Shown piece after piece: positions 50,501 to 61,463 of a DNA stretch of 64,000 bases. Position 1 is the first letter of the stretch. Every line of letters starts with the position of its first letter. The notes beneath the pieces are model-generated. The model was not told where the DNA came from, ran no database searches, and was given only the letters and a program-made list of their open reading frames with translations. The stretch is from assembly GCA_020881915.1 (NCBI GenBank), contig JAJFPB010000002.1, positions 1,860,001 through 1,924,000 on the forward strand, read 5' to 3'. The DNA comes from Paramyrothecium sp. XJ0827. Taxonomy: Eukaryota > Ascomycota > Sordariomycetes > Hypocreales > Stachybotryaceae. Made by a program: the position numbers and the translations under genes.

Positions 50501-53500
50501 CTGAAAGCTGGCCTAGACTCTGTCAGATCTGACATCGAGTCATTGCGCGAAGAAAACGGAGAAAAGGCAGTCGCTGCAGTTGCACCAGCAGTGAGCGAAG
50601 AACTGCTTGAGGCTCTGAAATCAGGCCTTGATTCCGTGAAAGCTGACATTGAAGCACTCCGCGAAGAGAGTGGAGACAGGGCAGTCGCCGCAGTTGTACC
50701 CGCGGCGAATGATGAGATTCTTGAGGCTCTCAAATCAAGCCTGGACTCCGTGAAGTCAGACATCGAAGCTCTTCGAGACAACAGCAACGAGAAGGCAATG
50801 GCGACTGTCGCGCCTTCTGTGAATGACGAGCTCCTGGAAGCTATCAAGTCGGGGTTGGACTCTGTGCGATCAGACATTGAAGAACTTCGCGATCACAACG
50901 ATAAAGCTGTGGCAGCGGTCGCTAGATCTGAGCAAGACCAGGCACTTATTCCAGCCGATATGTTAAAGCACGACGACATCAAGAACCTAGAAGTGCTGGT
51001 TACCCAACTGGGCATCAAGGTTGAGGCAATGGAGCCGGAAGCTGAAGGTGTCCAGAAGGATGACATAACCCGTCTTGAAGACATGCTTCGCAATGTTCAA
51101 CAAGGAGTGGAAGAGATTAGCAGCAGCGTGCCAGCCGCAACCGCTGCTGCCGTCGCGGCCGCAGATTCCACGCCCTCGAATGCGGACGTAGCCTCCCGTG
51201 AGGATGTCGAAGCCATCGAAACAATCTTGCGAAACACAAAAGCGCGACTCGACGACCTCATCGATGGTGATCAGGCAATTCGTAAAGAGCATCTCGATGC
51301 TGTCGAGACTCTGCTTCTGGAGACGAAAGAATCGATGACATCTGTCACTGGTCAAATGGACACGCTATCTCGCAAAGAAGACTTGACTTCCTTGGAGTCA
51401 CTTGTTGCCCAGCTGGCTGTTGGTCTCGACGAGATGAAGGAGCGAGCGAACAAGGACCTGGAGAATCCAGAGAAGGTCAGCAAGACGGATGTCGAGGCGG
51501 TCGAGACAGTCGTTCTCGAGATCAAAACAGCATTGGATTCCTTGACGAACACTCATTTCTCGACATTGCCTAGCAAGGACGACGTGACCAGCCTGGAGGT
51601 CATCATCAAGGAGATACAGGACAAGATGGACAATCAGGCAGAAACCTCCGTCAAGTTGTACGACGAGCGTCAGGCCGAGGCCATTGATGTAGGGGAACGA
51701 CTGACTGAAGTCAAGGCATTCCTCGAGGAGTTCCAAGAAGCCGTCAAAGGCAAGCTTGAGGAAGGCGCAACCGGAGTCGAGTCAGTTGGCAAGCTTCTCG
51801 AGACAATGGGCGAAAAGTTTGATAAGAACGAGAATGTTGGCCAAGACCTAAAGGAAATGTTTGACACGATGAAAGCTGAGTTTGAGGACTCGAAGGCTAT
51901 CGTGGCAGGAGCCAAGCTCGAGTCCGATGAGAAGCTGCAGCAGGCAACGGACTCTCTCGGTACCAAAATTGACGACAAGATCAGTGAACTTATTGCCAAG
52001 TACGACGAGTTCCAGGCTGCTCTGGATGAGAAGAGTAAGGTTGGCGAAGCCCGCGACATTGTCACAGAAGCAGCAGTTGTGGAAACCAAGGCTGTTGCTG
52101 ACGAACTCAAGTTGTTGATTGATACACTTGGTTCAACGGTGACGGACTCTTTGGAGAAGATGGAAGAAGCCTCCAAGACGGTCTTCTCCAAGGTCGAGGA
52201 TCTGGTGACCCGCACTGACGAGAACCATACTGACCACAAGACGGAGCATCAGCAAACGCGAGATCAAGTGCAGCAGGCACTCACTCTCGTAGAGGGCCTC
52301 CAGGGTGAGGTAAAGGATTACCAGCCCAAGATCCTGGAAGCAATTAAAGATGTTCTCCTCTTGGTTGGCGAGCACTTCGAGCACTCCAAAAGTTCCGCCA
52401 CGGATATCCAAGGCAAAATTGAAGAGGCAAAACCACCAGAGCAGCCGCTCCTGCCAGCACCGGAGAAGTACGACGATTCAGAAGTACGCGAGCAACTTAG
52501 CCTTCTAGTGGAGCAAAAGTACGACGACTCGGAGGTGCGAGAGCAATTGACCCGTCTCATTGAGCAGAAGTACGACGATTCAGAGATTCGTGAGCGGCTC
52601 GACAAGCTTGCTGAGCTCAAGTACGATGATACGGAGGTTCGCGAGAAGCTCAATCAACTGGTCGAGCAGAAGTACGATGACTCTGAAGTTCGCGAGAAGC
52701 TCAGTCAGTTGGTCGAGCAGAAATATGACGACTCGGAGGTCCGCGAGAAGCTGGGTCTCATCCTGGAGCAAAAGTACGACGATTCGGATGTAAAGGAGCG
52801 CTTGGATCTGCTCGCGATACAGAAGTACGACGACACAGAAGTTCGTGAGAGACTTGACAAGCTCATGGAAGAAAAGTACGACGATGCATCCGTCCACGAG
52901 AAGCTGGACAAGCTGGTGGACCAGAGCAACAAGACTGAGCAGGCGTTTTCACAATTGGAAACCCTGGACAAGGTACACAAGTCAGTTGTCTCTACGGCAG
53001 CTGAGATCTCCACTTTCTTGTCTGCTCAAACCCAACGCATCGCGGACGATCATGAAGACCGAGAGAAGACGCTTCAGGACACCATTATTGCCTTGGAGCG
53101 CAAACTTGCTGAGCGAGAGCACGTCGAGGCAGCTGTTCTGAGTCTACGAGATGAGGAAGAGCGATTGCGCAGCAGCGTGATGACGCTGCGGACGGAGCAG
53201 GAAAGCTTGATTCGACAGAAGACTCGACTGACAGGCGACGTCTCCTCACTTGAGACCGCAATGCGATTGCGCAAGGACGAGCTGTTCGATATGGAGTCTC
53301 GTGCCGAAGCCCTGGAGCGCCGCATCTTGGAGGGTGTCATGGATCATTCGAGAGTGCTTCTCATGTCCAAGTCGATGAAGAGTGGCGACGCTATGAGCCG
53401 TAAACGCGTGAAGAAGCCCTCCCTGGCTGGCGAGACCCCGGCGACCCGGCCGCTCCAGCCCGCCGTCAACATGGCTCTAGCGGCGAAGCGTAACTTGGCA

Positions 53501-54076
53501 GCGCCAGCGCAGGCGGGTGTTGCTCGTCGCATCGTATCACTGAGCCAAATCAACAACAATGGGGCCACGGGTGGGGTCAAGAGAAGCCAGAGCGTAAGAA
53601 CGCCAGCAGCTCAGTCCAAGGCATTGCGAAAACGCAGCTGGGGAGGAGACCTCGCCAAGGGCTTCGGCTTTGAGGACAAGGAGAACATGAGGGTTAGCGA
53701 GACGGTCGAGGAGCTCGAAGAACCCGAGACCCCGGCCCCGATTGAGCAAGACACCCGGTCGTTCCTTGGCGAGGATGATTCCAGCGTGACGAGGGCGGTT
53801 GAAGAGAGCGAGTCAAACGTGGATACAGCGGTGGAAGAGGATGACGACCGGAGTGACGCAGGAACTCTTCGTCGCGAAAGCACAGGTACGACAGTCATGA
53901 CGGGCAGTACCGATCAGTACACGGAATCAGAAGGCTATAGCGAATACTACGATGACGACGATTACACGGGGAGCGAGTGGACGGAGAGTGCAGTTGGCAC
54001 GCGCAGCTCGCTAGGGACAGACGCCGGGCCACCGAGTGAGGTGGAAGGGAATGAACTCGTGGTGTACGGCCAGTGA
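47503..54076 (+). CDS. Giant coiled-coil protein (2167 residues) with two families of internal repeats, 2 exons
   Basis: Exons 47503-47603 and 47674-54076 encode 2167 residues. I do not recognise a named orthologue; related fungal proteins carry automatic labels drawn from their coiled coils. The layout is a disordered, Ser/Pro-rich N terminus (residues about 1-240, many SP and TP sites), then long helical, charged sequence almost to residue 1930. Between residues about 500 and 780 are loose 40-residue units of the type DEVIEAVREGLE. Residues 930-1117 hold five copies of a 38-residue repeat with core LEALKSGLDSVKADIEALRE. Residues 1632-1784 hold nine perfectly spaced 17-residue repeats, KYDDSEVREKLSQLVEQ. 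A strong coiled coil follows (to about 1915), then a basic segment, a KEN box (FEDKENMRV) and an acidic tail with Tyr/Asp repeats. Structural or septum/cytoskeleton-associated roles are possible, but unproven. Confidence 0.88.
50360..50923 (+). repeat. Five copies of a 38-codon coding repeat
   Basis: Units run NDEILDALRAGLDSVKSDIE, then ...FLDALKAGLDSVRSDIESLR, ...LLEALKSGLDSVKADIEALR, ...ILEALKSSLDSVKSDIEALR and ...LLEAIKSGLDSVRSDIEELR, each with a linker rich in Ala and Val (AVAAVAPA). The first unit is longer by about six residues. The DNA of neighbouring units has diverged at many third positions, so this is an old duplication kept by selection on protein. Confidence 0.9.
52466..52924 (+). 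repeat. Nine copies of a 17-codon coding repeat (KYDDSEVREKLxxLVEQ)
   Basis: Exactly nine 51-bp units without any indel cover 52466-52924. The invariant core is KYDD, followed by [SA][ED]V[RK]E[KR]L. The 17-residue period does not match the heptad repeat, so the units probably form short helices separated by the KYDD turn rather than one continuous coiled coil. The final unit changes to KYDDASVHEKLDKLVDQ. Confidence 0.95.
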
Positions 54077-54455
54077 ACGAGACCAGGGAGGATGGGGCCG
54101 GGGCATTGGGAGTAATTATTGGTTCCTATTGTATGTAACTGTATTACCTGAGGGCTCAGGCGTAGATTGTTCTTTGACGAAGGATATGACCATAAATGTT
54201 GATATTGTTTGGCAACGTCTGTCGTTGTGTGCCAGCTTGTGGGGATGATGTCGATGGTGAAGGTACCTAGTCGTGCGTTGTGCTTTCACGGGAGGCAAAG
54301 TACCTACTTGCCTTCCCGTCTAAGGTACACGCCAAAACCCCACCACGCGACACCTCGAACACCAGCTTCACGCGTTGCCGCATCCTCTCTGCACCAACCA
54401 GTTCCAACCATCCACCCCACAAGCAAACAGCGTGCACGCAAGACTCTGGCTCCCC
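54077..54455. other. Spacer between the coiled-coil gene and DAD3
   Basis: 379 bp holding the 3' region of the coiled-coil gene and the DAD3 promoter. Contains GTACCTA/TACCTAC and TAAGGTAC strings at about 54262-54332. No gene seen. Confidence 0.5.
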
Positions 54456-54889
54456 ATGGAACAGGGCACATCCAACCTTCTCTCGCCCCCGGAGCTCACG
54501 CCTCTGGAGCAGGAGGTCCTCGACGAGTATGAGCGGCTGGCCGACAACATGAAGAAGGTAAATTGATCGCATCGAACCCTGCACCCTATGGCCTGTCACC
54601 AGAAGCTGCCGTTAACCTTCTCTCTCCCTCTCTCGCTTGCTTCTTCTTGTTTCTTTCCGTCTTTCTCGTTCCCCGGCTAACCTCCTTTCCCCGCGCGCAG
54701 CTGGCCACGGTCCTGGACGACCTCGCCTCCAACCCCTCGACCGAGATCCTCGACGGCCTGCGCGACCTCGAGCGCAAGACCAGCCTCGCCTTCACGCTCC
54801 TCAAGGCCAGCGTCTACAGCATCGTGCTGCAGCAGGAGATTGACTGGGGCGACGGCAGCGGCGGCGGCGCGGGGGGGCAGTCACCGTGA
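54456..54889 (+). CDS. DAD3: DASH complex subunit Dad3, 2 exons
   Basis: Exons 54456-54557 and 54701-54889 encode 96 residues. The core LTPLEQEVLDEYERLADNMK, continued after the intron by LATVLDDLASNPSTEILDGL and then SLAFTLLKASVYSIVLQQEI, is the family pattern of Dad3, a short helical subunit of the DASH/Dam1 ring that couples kinetochores to spindle microtubules. A Gly-rich tail (GDGSGGGAGGQSP) is unlike yeast Dad3 but common in filamentous forms. The intron, 143 bp, is the longest of the window and is pyrimidine-rich ahead of CGCAG. The start at 54456 is the first ATG of the frame with the family motif close behind. Confidence 0.9.
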
Positions 54890-55521
54890 TGTCTCGCTTC
54901 GGAGGGGTAGACTTCCCCCCCCCCTTCTTTCATTTTCTCCGTGTGGGTTTTGCTTGGAACCAAGCACGGTGAAGCGGCCGGCTGTGATGCCCGTCTGATG
55001 CCATGGGGCACACGCCGCGTCTGCACATGGATAAGGCGCATGCGACACCTAGCCACGGTTCTAGCATAGCATCTGGGGGTTTCTGCAAAAGCCCCCTCCA
55101 AGTGGTGACGCTCGAAGAGGAGAAGGAGGAGGACAGGCATATCAAGTGGACCGGTGGTGTATGGGAATATGCCTTGATGAGTTTGGATGTGAAGACATGA
55201 TGGTTTTTTTTAAATTAGATTTTTTTTTGATACCCAAGTCGAACTACGTCTGTAGTTGAACGAAATACTAACAGGGAAGGGGAAAAGAAAGCCCAATATT
55301 CTCATGCCACGATGTGTCACCGTGGAAAACTAGGCCACTTACAACTTCGAAATGCCATTTGATGTTACAGAAGTCTGAACAATATGTATAGTACAGGTGG
55401 TCTAATAGCTGGGGCCGTCTGCCACCCTCCCTACTCCCCTTCCCCTTCCCCTTCCCCAAAATGATAACATACAATGTCCGATATTGACCATCCGCTCGCT
55501 CTCCCTTGTCCGTCGCGGTCA
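54890..55521. other. Convergent 3' spacer, DAD3 and uS5m
   Basis: 632 bp without a supported gene, between the stop codons of DAD3 (plus) and the ribosomal protein gene (minus). It contains T and A runs around 55203-55230 and a CTTCCC repeat near 55436-55456, likely in the 3' regions. Confidence 0.5.
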
Positions 55522-57105
55522 TCAATGCACAGCGCCGCCGTAGTAGACCTTGCGCGCGTCCACCAGCTTCTTGCCGCGGCCGATAGCGATCTCCTCGGGG
55601 TCCAGCTGGTTCGTCAGCGCGTCGTAGGCCGCCTTGACCGTGTTGTGGGGGTTCTTGGAGCGCGGCATCTTGACGGCCAGGTCGTGGATGCCGGAGGCGC
55701 GGCACATCTCGAAGATTCGGTGCGGGCAGCGGAGACCGAAGCCTATCGAGAGGAAGAAGACGACGGGTTAGCAACAGTGATTACTTCTTTTTGGTCCACA
55801 CAGGTGATGGGTAGGGGTCAGAGAAAATGGTAACGTACCTGCTGGGCGAGCCGACAGCTCCACGACGGACCCGGACACCTTGGCGGACACGTTGCCGAAA
55901 ATGGTGCGGTTCTCGTACCGCCTGATGGGCTTCATGTTGCGGATAGCGAGCATCTGCGCCGTCTCGGACGCGATCCTGGGCTCGGTGGACTTGGCGATGC
56001 CCAGGCCCAGGCGGCCGTTGCCGTTGCCGGCGATGGCGAGGACCGAGTGGCTGCGGATCTTGCCCAGACGCGTCTGGTTGACGACCATCCGCCGCACCAG
56101 GACCTTGCGGACGAGCGACATGATGTCCTTGAGCGGCATGCCGAGCAGCCGCTTGAGGTCCTGCCACTCGCCGCCGTCGTCGTTGCCCTCGTCCTGCGGG
56201 TCGACCTGCGCCTTGTACTGGCCCTCGACGCCGGGCACCTTGCCGAGCTCGACGGCCTCGGCCGTGTGCAGGCGGATCTCGCCGGCGGGGCCGCCCTCGT
56301 TGAGCTCGAGGCTCGTGGGCTCCACCTCGGGCGTCATGTCCATCTCGGCCAGCCTGTCCAGCTCCTTCTTCCACGCCGCCTCGACCGCCTCGTCGAGCTT
56401 CAACGCCTGGGCACGGGTCATGTACTCCGGGCCCGAGGCGTTGGCGTCGGGTTCGTCGAAGCCGTCGTCTTCCTTGAGGACGTACTTTTTGGCGAGCTCC
56501 GGGTCGTTCTCCATCGCGTTGAGTTCATCCTCTGTCAGGTCGATCATGTCCTGCCCCATGCCCTGCTTCACATTGCGCAGGGCGCGGATCATGGCCCGGG
56601 TGAGCTGGTCGTCCGTCTTCTTGTCGAGGATGCTGGACATCTTCATGCCGTAGTCGTCCATCCACTCGCTGTAGCCTAGCCACTCGGGCTCCCGTGGGGT
56701 GCCTCCCAGGTCGGGTTTCAAGTCGTATTTGGGGTTGAGGACGGCGTAGTCCTCGACGTATTCCGGGGCAAAGGCGTCGTCGCGGATGCGACCTTGAATG
56801 GCGAGGTCCTTGGGGTCGATGGCCTTCTCGGCAGCCTGCAAAGCCTCCAACTGCTCAAGCGAATACTTCTTCTTCAGTTCGGCCAGGTCCTCCTTGGAGT
56901 ATTCGGGGAAGTTCTCGTCGCGGTATTGTGCCATCTTCTTGGGCTCGAGCAGCCCCAACTTCTCGGCCGCCACATTGCGGAACCGTGACCGGCGCTGGGA
57001 GCATTGCGAGGAGGTGTGGAAGGCATGGTAGGAGACGACGGGCGTCGTTCTGGTGGAAGCAAGGCAGCGGCCCACGAGGCTGCGCGCCGGACGTGCGACG
57101 CTCAT
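55522..57105 (-). CDS. MRPS5: Mitochondrial small ribosomal subunit protein uS5m, 2 exons
   Basis: Exons 55839-57105 and 55522-55742 (96-bp intron) encode 495 residues. The C-terminal third is the S5 fold: VRKVLVRRMVVNQTRLGKIR, then AGNGNGRLGLGIAKSTEP (residues about 370-400) and, after the intron, GFGLRCPHRIFEMCRASGIHDL, the S5 C-terminal motif. The rest is a mitochondria-specific N-terminal extension of about 330 residues, rich in Asp, Glu, Lys and Ala. The start at 57105 (MSVARPARSLVGRCLASTRT) gives a typical Arg/Ser-rich presequence. The codons upstream have no ATG in frame. The protein sits near the mRNA entry site of the mitoribosome. It is not in any cluster. Confidence 0.93.
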
Positions 57106-58648
57106 GGCCGGCCAGCTGTGGTGGAAGGGCAATCAATCGAGGAGGAGTGAGCCGGATCAGGCAATGCAGGATATTGCCAGGGGTGATACAAAGTGTGTCT
57201 GCCGCCTCCACGTCCCAAGCAGTAGAGCGCGTGCTTGCTCTTCTTCGTAGCCAGCTCTGGAGATTTTTCTGAAGGACCCCAGGAAAATGAAATCTACTGG
57301 AAAGCATTGTGATTGGGCCAGACCTTGGTAGCTACGTATCCACTTTTGACTTGGTCATCGGTCTTTCCACTATGGCGCTCGCGAGACGCTTCAGATTCAG
57401 ACACTATAGTACCACCTTACCTTACCTTTTCTACCTTTGGTACCAGGTACGGCCTGTTCGTCAAGGATTTTCGAAATATCTCGAGATAACCGTACGAGCC
57501 TTGATTAAGCCCAGAGCTAACTTGTGGTATAATTACTGCCATGTACAAACAAACTGGGAGGCCAGGCGTCTCTCTTACTAACCGTCAGCTACTAAAAATA
57601 CTTGCGTCTGCACGAGGTCCGCACTATTGGGAATTGCCCAACTCAGCTCTACCTTTTGGGAATCTGGAGAGAAGCGGGAACTGAGCACGCGTTTGTCCTC
57701 CTGGCAAGTGCATGCGTTATCAACCTTTTGGGTCCATTTCACCATGAGCCATGTTTCGACCACGGTCAATGTCGGATTCTGCCCGGCAAAGGCGGCCAGC
57801 TTGCTCAAGTACCCGAGGACCTAACAAGGCGAGTGCCCAAGGCAAGGTAAGACAGATAATGTGGGCATCGTCTGACATGCAACCGCCTTACTTACCACTG
57901 TCCTCTAATACCTTACCTTGCCAACTGTTGGTAAGGTGGGAGGCAAGGTAGGGTACATCGACTCAGTAAGCGCCGCCACACCACTTCGAGGTCCCGAATC
58001 TGCAGCATATGTGAAACACCCACACCTCGCCCGCCCTCCAATCAGGCAGCGCGGCGCAACGAGAATCCAGGAACCACACCCTCTTCCCCCCCTGCCCCCC
58101 TGGCTCCGCCCTGGCTCTTCCGTGCCGGTTCCCTTTCTTCAGCCCGTGACGCTGTTCGTTTCGGAAGAGCCCATTAAGCACTTCTGTCTCGCCGCATCAT
58201 CGTACCACTCCCTTGCGCATTGCCAGCCGCCGCTTCCATCTTCTCCTTCTTTTCTTCCTTAGTTATCCTACTTTTCTTTTTGTGTTATTTTTTTCTGAAC
58301 TCTTGCTGCTCCTTCGCACCAAGACCGAGCTCGGCTACTTGTGGCCCCATCTGCTGGCTTATTCGGTTCTCGCATACATATTTCTCTATATATAACTACC
58401 CTTTCTCCGGATCCTACCTGGGCGATACGCTGCAGCCGCTGGTCGAAACGCTCCGCACCTCCCCAATTGTCCGGACATATTATTCTTCATCACCCTCCTT
58501 CGCCCTCGTCCCACGCCACCAACGACGTGACCGGCACCCGCTTCGCGCCCGAAGTCATCCGCACACGACACGTACACATCAAGCGCATTCGCATTCGCGG
58601 CCGCAATCAACGTTCCACCCCCGAGTCAATCCCTCAAGCCCGCCCACC
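57106..58648. other. Intergenic region with TACCTTACC-type motifs and a CT-rich leader
   Basis: 1.5 kb between the divergent uS5m (minus) and microprotein (plus) genes. The motif family CCTTACC/GGTAAGG occurs at 57416-57430 and, in an inverted arrangement, at 57909-57953 (CCTTACCTTGCC ... GGTAAGGTGGG). A CT-rich stretch at 58225-58315 and more pyrimidine tracts up to 58600 probably form the leader of the microprotein gene. No other gene seen. Confidence 0.5.
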
Positions 58649-58870
58649 ATGGCAAACTTCGATTGGATGAAAAGGATTGGTGCCACCAACGAGGCCGTTG
58701 CAGTACTCAACGACCAACCTCAGCTCTTCACAACCCTCATCCTCGTTCTCGTCGGTCTGATCGCTCAGGGCCTGTTGCTCTGGTTCATCCACTTCGCTAC
58801 TCTCAAGCCCGAGCAGAAGAAGAAGAAGAAGCCCGCTGATAATGGCGCCGCCAAGGGAGGCAAGAAATAA
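58649..58870 (+). CDS. Single-pass membrane microprotein (73 residues)
   Basis: This single exon starts with MANFDWMKRIG in a good start context (CCACCATGG). Residues about 28-51 form a hydrophobic helix (LFTTLILVLVGLIAQGLLLW), followed by a strongly basic tail, KPEQKKKKKPADNGAAKGGKK, ending in a KKxx-free but Lys-rich C terminus. I do not recognise the family. The tail resembles those of small ER membrane proteins such as RAMP4-type or translocon-associated peptides, but this is a guess from composition. Its long CT-rich leader (about 400 bp) suggests strong expression. Codon use (AAC, CTC, GTC, GGC preferred) fits the housekeeping genes of the window, which supports its being real. Confidence 0.72.
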   Translation: MANFDWMKRIGATNEAVAVLNDQPQLFTTLILVLVGLIAQGLLLWFIHFATLKPEQKKKKKPADNGAAKGGKK

Positions 58871-59271
58871 GGAGAGAACTCAACTATGGGCAGATCGACA
58901 GGCGGCTTGGGCATAACCAAGTTGCCGAAAAGTAACTCTTCACCCTATCAGGGTCTGGCCTGTCCTCCCGGCAGGTTTTGGCATCCGCGCTCAATTTTTT
59001 CATTCATCAAAGGCGTTGGTTTTCGGGAGCGGCTGTATTTACTGCATGCATAGATCTAGGTGACGCAGCAAGATGGGCGGTATGGGACGGATGGCAACAT
59101 GGCTGAGCCGTTGCCCGTACCTATCGATACAGGAGGATAATACACAGACATTTTATGATTGAGAAGAAAACTTCGTGCGAGTTCGCTGCAGTGACATGAC
59201 CTCTCATATAGAGATTGCAGCTAGATTCTCCACCTGTAGCACATGTTTCAACACAATGTCGACCCGAAGTG
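58871..59271. other. Convergent 3' spacer
   Basis: 401 bp between the stop codons of the microprotein gene (plus) and the following hypothetical gene (minus). No gene or repeat seen. Confidence 0.5.
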
Positions 59272-60980
59272 CTATATGGCATGTGAAATCGTTTCCTCGT
59301 CATACATGGCCAGATCAAACATTTCTGCTATGCCGTTCCCTTGCTGCATGCCTGTGTTGAGGTTCGTATGGGGGACGCAGTTCTGAAATGTCCAATGATG
59401 CTCAGAGCCATCCCAGAAGGGTTGGGACGCCGTGTAGAGATTTGCGTCAACCAACCCTCCAACCATCGATTCACTGCACACTGTGCCGAGCGTCTCATCT
59501 AACGAGAGAGAAGGGTCCAGAATTGGAGCCATATGATTGTCTGTCACAAAAGGCATACTATGAATTGAGTATGAATTCATTGCCTCCTCACAAGCAGGCT
59601 CTTGCGAAGTTCCTGCGGACAACCAGCCATGAGGTGAAGTCGCCAGGCTCGTGTAATGTTCGATCGTTTCGTTATAGATTGACTCAATTTGTGAATTATC
59701 ATTGGTTATAGAGGTCCTAGGACGCAGCGTTGGCAGTTTGGTTGTAGCTAGAACTGTCCTCCATACTGCGTGCTCAATATTGCATATGGCTGGGTCGTAC
59801 GCTGGATTGGGGTCGGGAGAATAATCGCTGGCTACTGGTGCCATTGCAGACAAAACTGACATCTTTCGCCTCAGATTTGGGGACTCGGCATTGCTCAAAC
59901 GTGCCAAAGAAGTTGCAATGACAGGCATAAACTTCGCGCGATCTGTTATAGCCTGAGTACGTCAGCTCGCAAACCATTTGGTGTCGCCATAAGGGGGAGG
60001 GAGGCCTCTAGAGCTACAGATTCAAGCCATGGCTGGTTCGAGCGAGCAGGAGATCGGGGAATAGACCTACCTTCAGATAAGGCATGTGGAAGACTGCGGG
60101 AGCCACCTGCGCTAAGCTCGGTGACTCGCTTCCTTCCATGATTTTTACGCCCTTGTAGCTCTGGCTGCCGAGCACGAGAATCTTCAATGCTGCATGGACG
60201 AGATGTTCCGTATCTTCGGGTGCCGGCATTTTCCCAGCACGTTCATCGGTGTCTGCAAGTGTTCGTTTATTCGCACACTCGGACTGGACTTGTACAGGGC
60301 TTGGTCTTAAGCGACTGATGAGGTTGTCGATGGCCAGCTGGTCTTCAGCCGTCAACTCTGAGAAAATGTCTCTGCCAGTCGTGATATCTTGATGGCCATC
60401 TATTTCTGCTCTTCGGCCCGGTGCTACATAACTTAACCCACGCCGTTTCTTCTGCTTCGGGCGCGATTGCGATAGGTGTTCGTCGTGGTAAATCTCAAAG
60501 GAATATGATAGGGACCGGAAGTCTGCCGTCAAAGCACCATCCGGTGGGTTGAGAGTAGATGACAAATCGGGATGCTGAATAGAGAAAACAGCCTGACATG
60601 TCGGATCATCAGTGAAGCAGGGCAGTATCTGGAGTCGCAAACCTAGGCGCCCCCAAATCTAAACAAGTCAGTCAATGTCACGACCAGGAACGATCGAGTA
60701 CACTCACCTCCCAAGAGCCAATCCACTTTGACAAGTCAGTGGATATATGAAAAGCATCATCTCTTTCAACGCAAACCAATGTCGCAACAAACTGACATGC
60801 ACCTGCTCTTGCGATCCATAAGTGCTGCTCCCTCACAGACGTGAGAAGCTCTTCGCACGTTGCTAGGTGCTGCAATTCGCTCGGCAACACGAGATCCATG
60901 ATTCCTTGCGCAATCAGGTGCAAGCCACTGCCCTTGCTGACGATGTGCACCCTCGGCATAGTAATGGTAGTGGTAAGCAT
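59272..60980 (-). CDS. Hypothetical protein, 513 residues, 3 exons
   Basis: Exons 60708-60980, 60071-60658 and 59272-59952 are joined through introns of 49 and 118 bp with clean GT-AG ends and keep one frame. I do not recognise a domain. The N-terminal 120 residues look folded, with IVSKGSGLHLIAQGIMDLVL, then CQFVATLVCVERDD and ISTDLSKWIGSWEIWGRLGL. A basic patch, SRPKQKKRRGLSYVAPGRR, lies near residue 155 and could be a nuclear localisation signal. The last 220 residues are Ser/Thr/Asn-rich and acidic, with Trp and Phe scattered (PFWDGSEHHWTFQNC), like an activation-type or otherwise disordered tail. No zinc cluster is present. A regulatory protein is possible but not supported. Confidence 0.7.
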
Positions 60981-61463
60981 GACTAGAACGCCTCGAGGAC
61001 ATGGGCCAGGCGACTTTCAAGTGCGGAGGATACGGGATGCTTCGTTGGGAATAATCACAGTCTGCGGTTGGGAGTTTTTAAATGTTGCGACGGTAGTGCT
61101 TCATTGTTGTAGGCCTTGCTTTCCCACTCTTGCATTGGCCGATTGTTGCCAGGAAAGGGGGAAAGAAGTAGGAAAGGAAGGAGGCAAGCAGCTTAGCATT
61201 ATCGTGACTTCTTGTACTCTAGTATAAACTCCCATCTCACACGTTTTGCTTCATCATGAGAACGGTACCAATAAATTCAAGCACATAAATTTGTTGCCAA
61301 TCGCAAATACGCCGGTTATGCTCTAGAACTGCCGTTGCCTTCGAAGCCTCTATAATAGCCGGAAATATTGGAAGTTTGCACTTGGTCCTGAAGGAACCAC
61401 ATGTTGGTATAATTCAGCCGTGCCGTAGATCAAGTAATGAAAAACTCCGTCGCTAGCCCGCAA
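60981..61463. other. Spacer between the hypothetical gene and the RasGEF gene
   Basis: 483 bp that hold the promoter of the hypothetical gene and the 3' end of the RasGEF gene, both on the minus strand. Composition is mixed. The plus-strand ORF at 60841-61227 lies mostly across the first exon of the hypothetical gene and has no protein features. Confidence 0.5.

Noticed and set aside
50152..50877. Minus-strand ORF of 241 codons inside the coiled-coil gene
   Set aside because: Antisense of the 38-codon repeat array; its apparent repeats only reflect the real ones.
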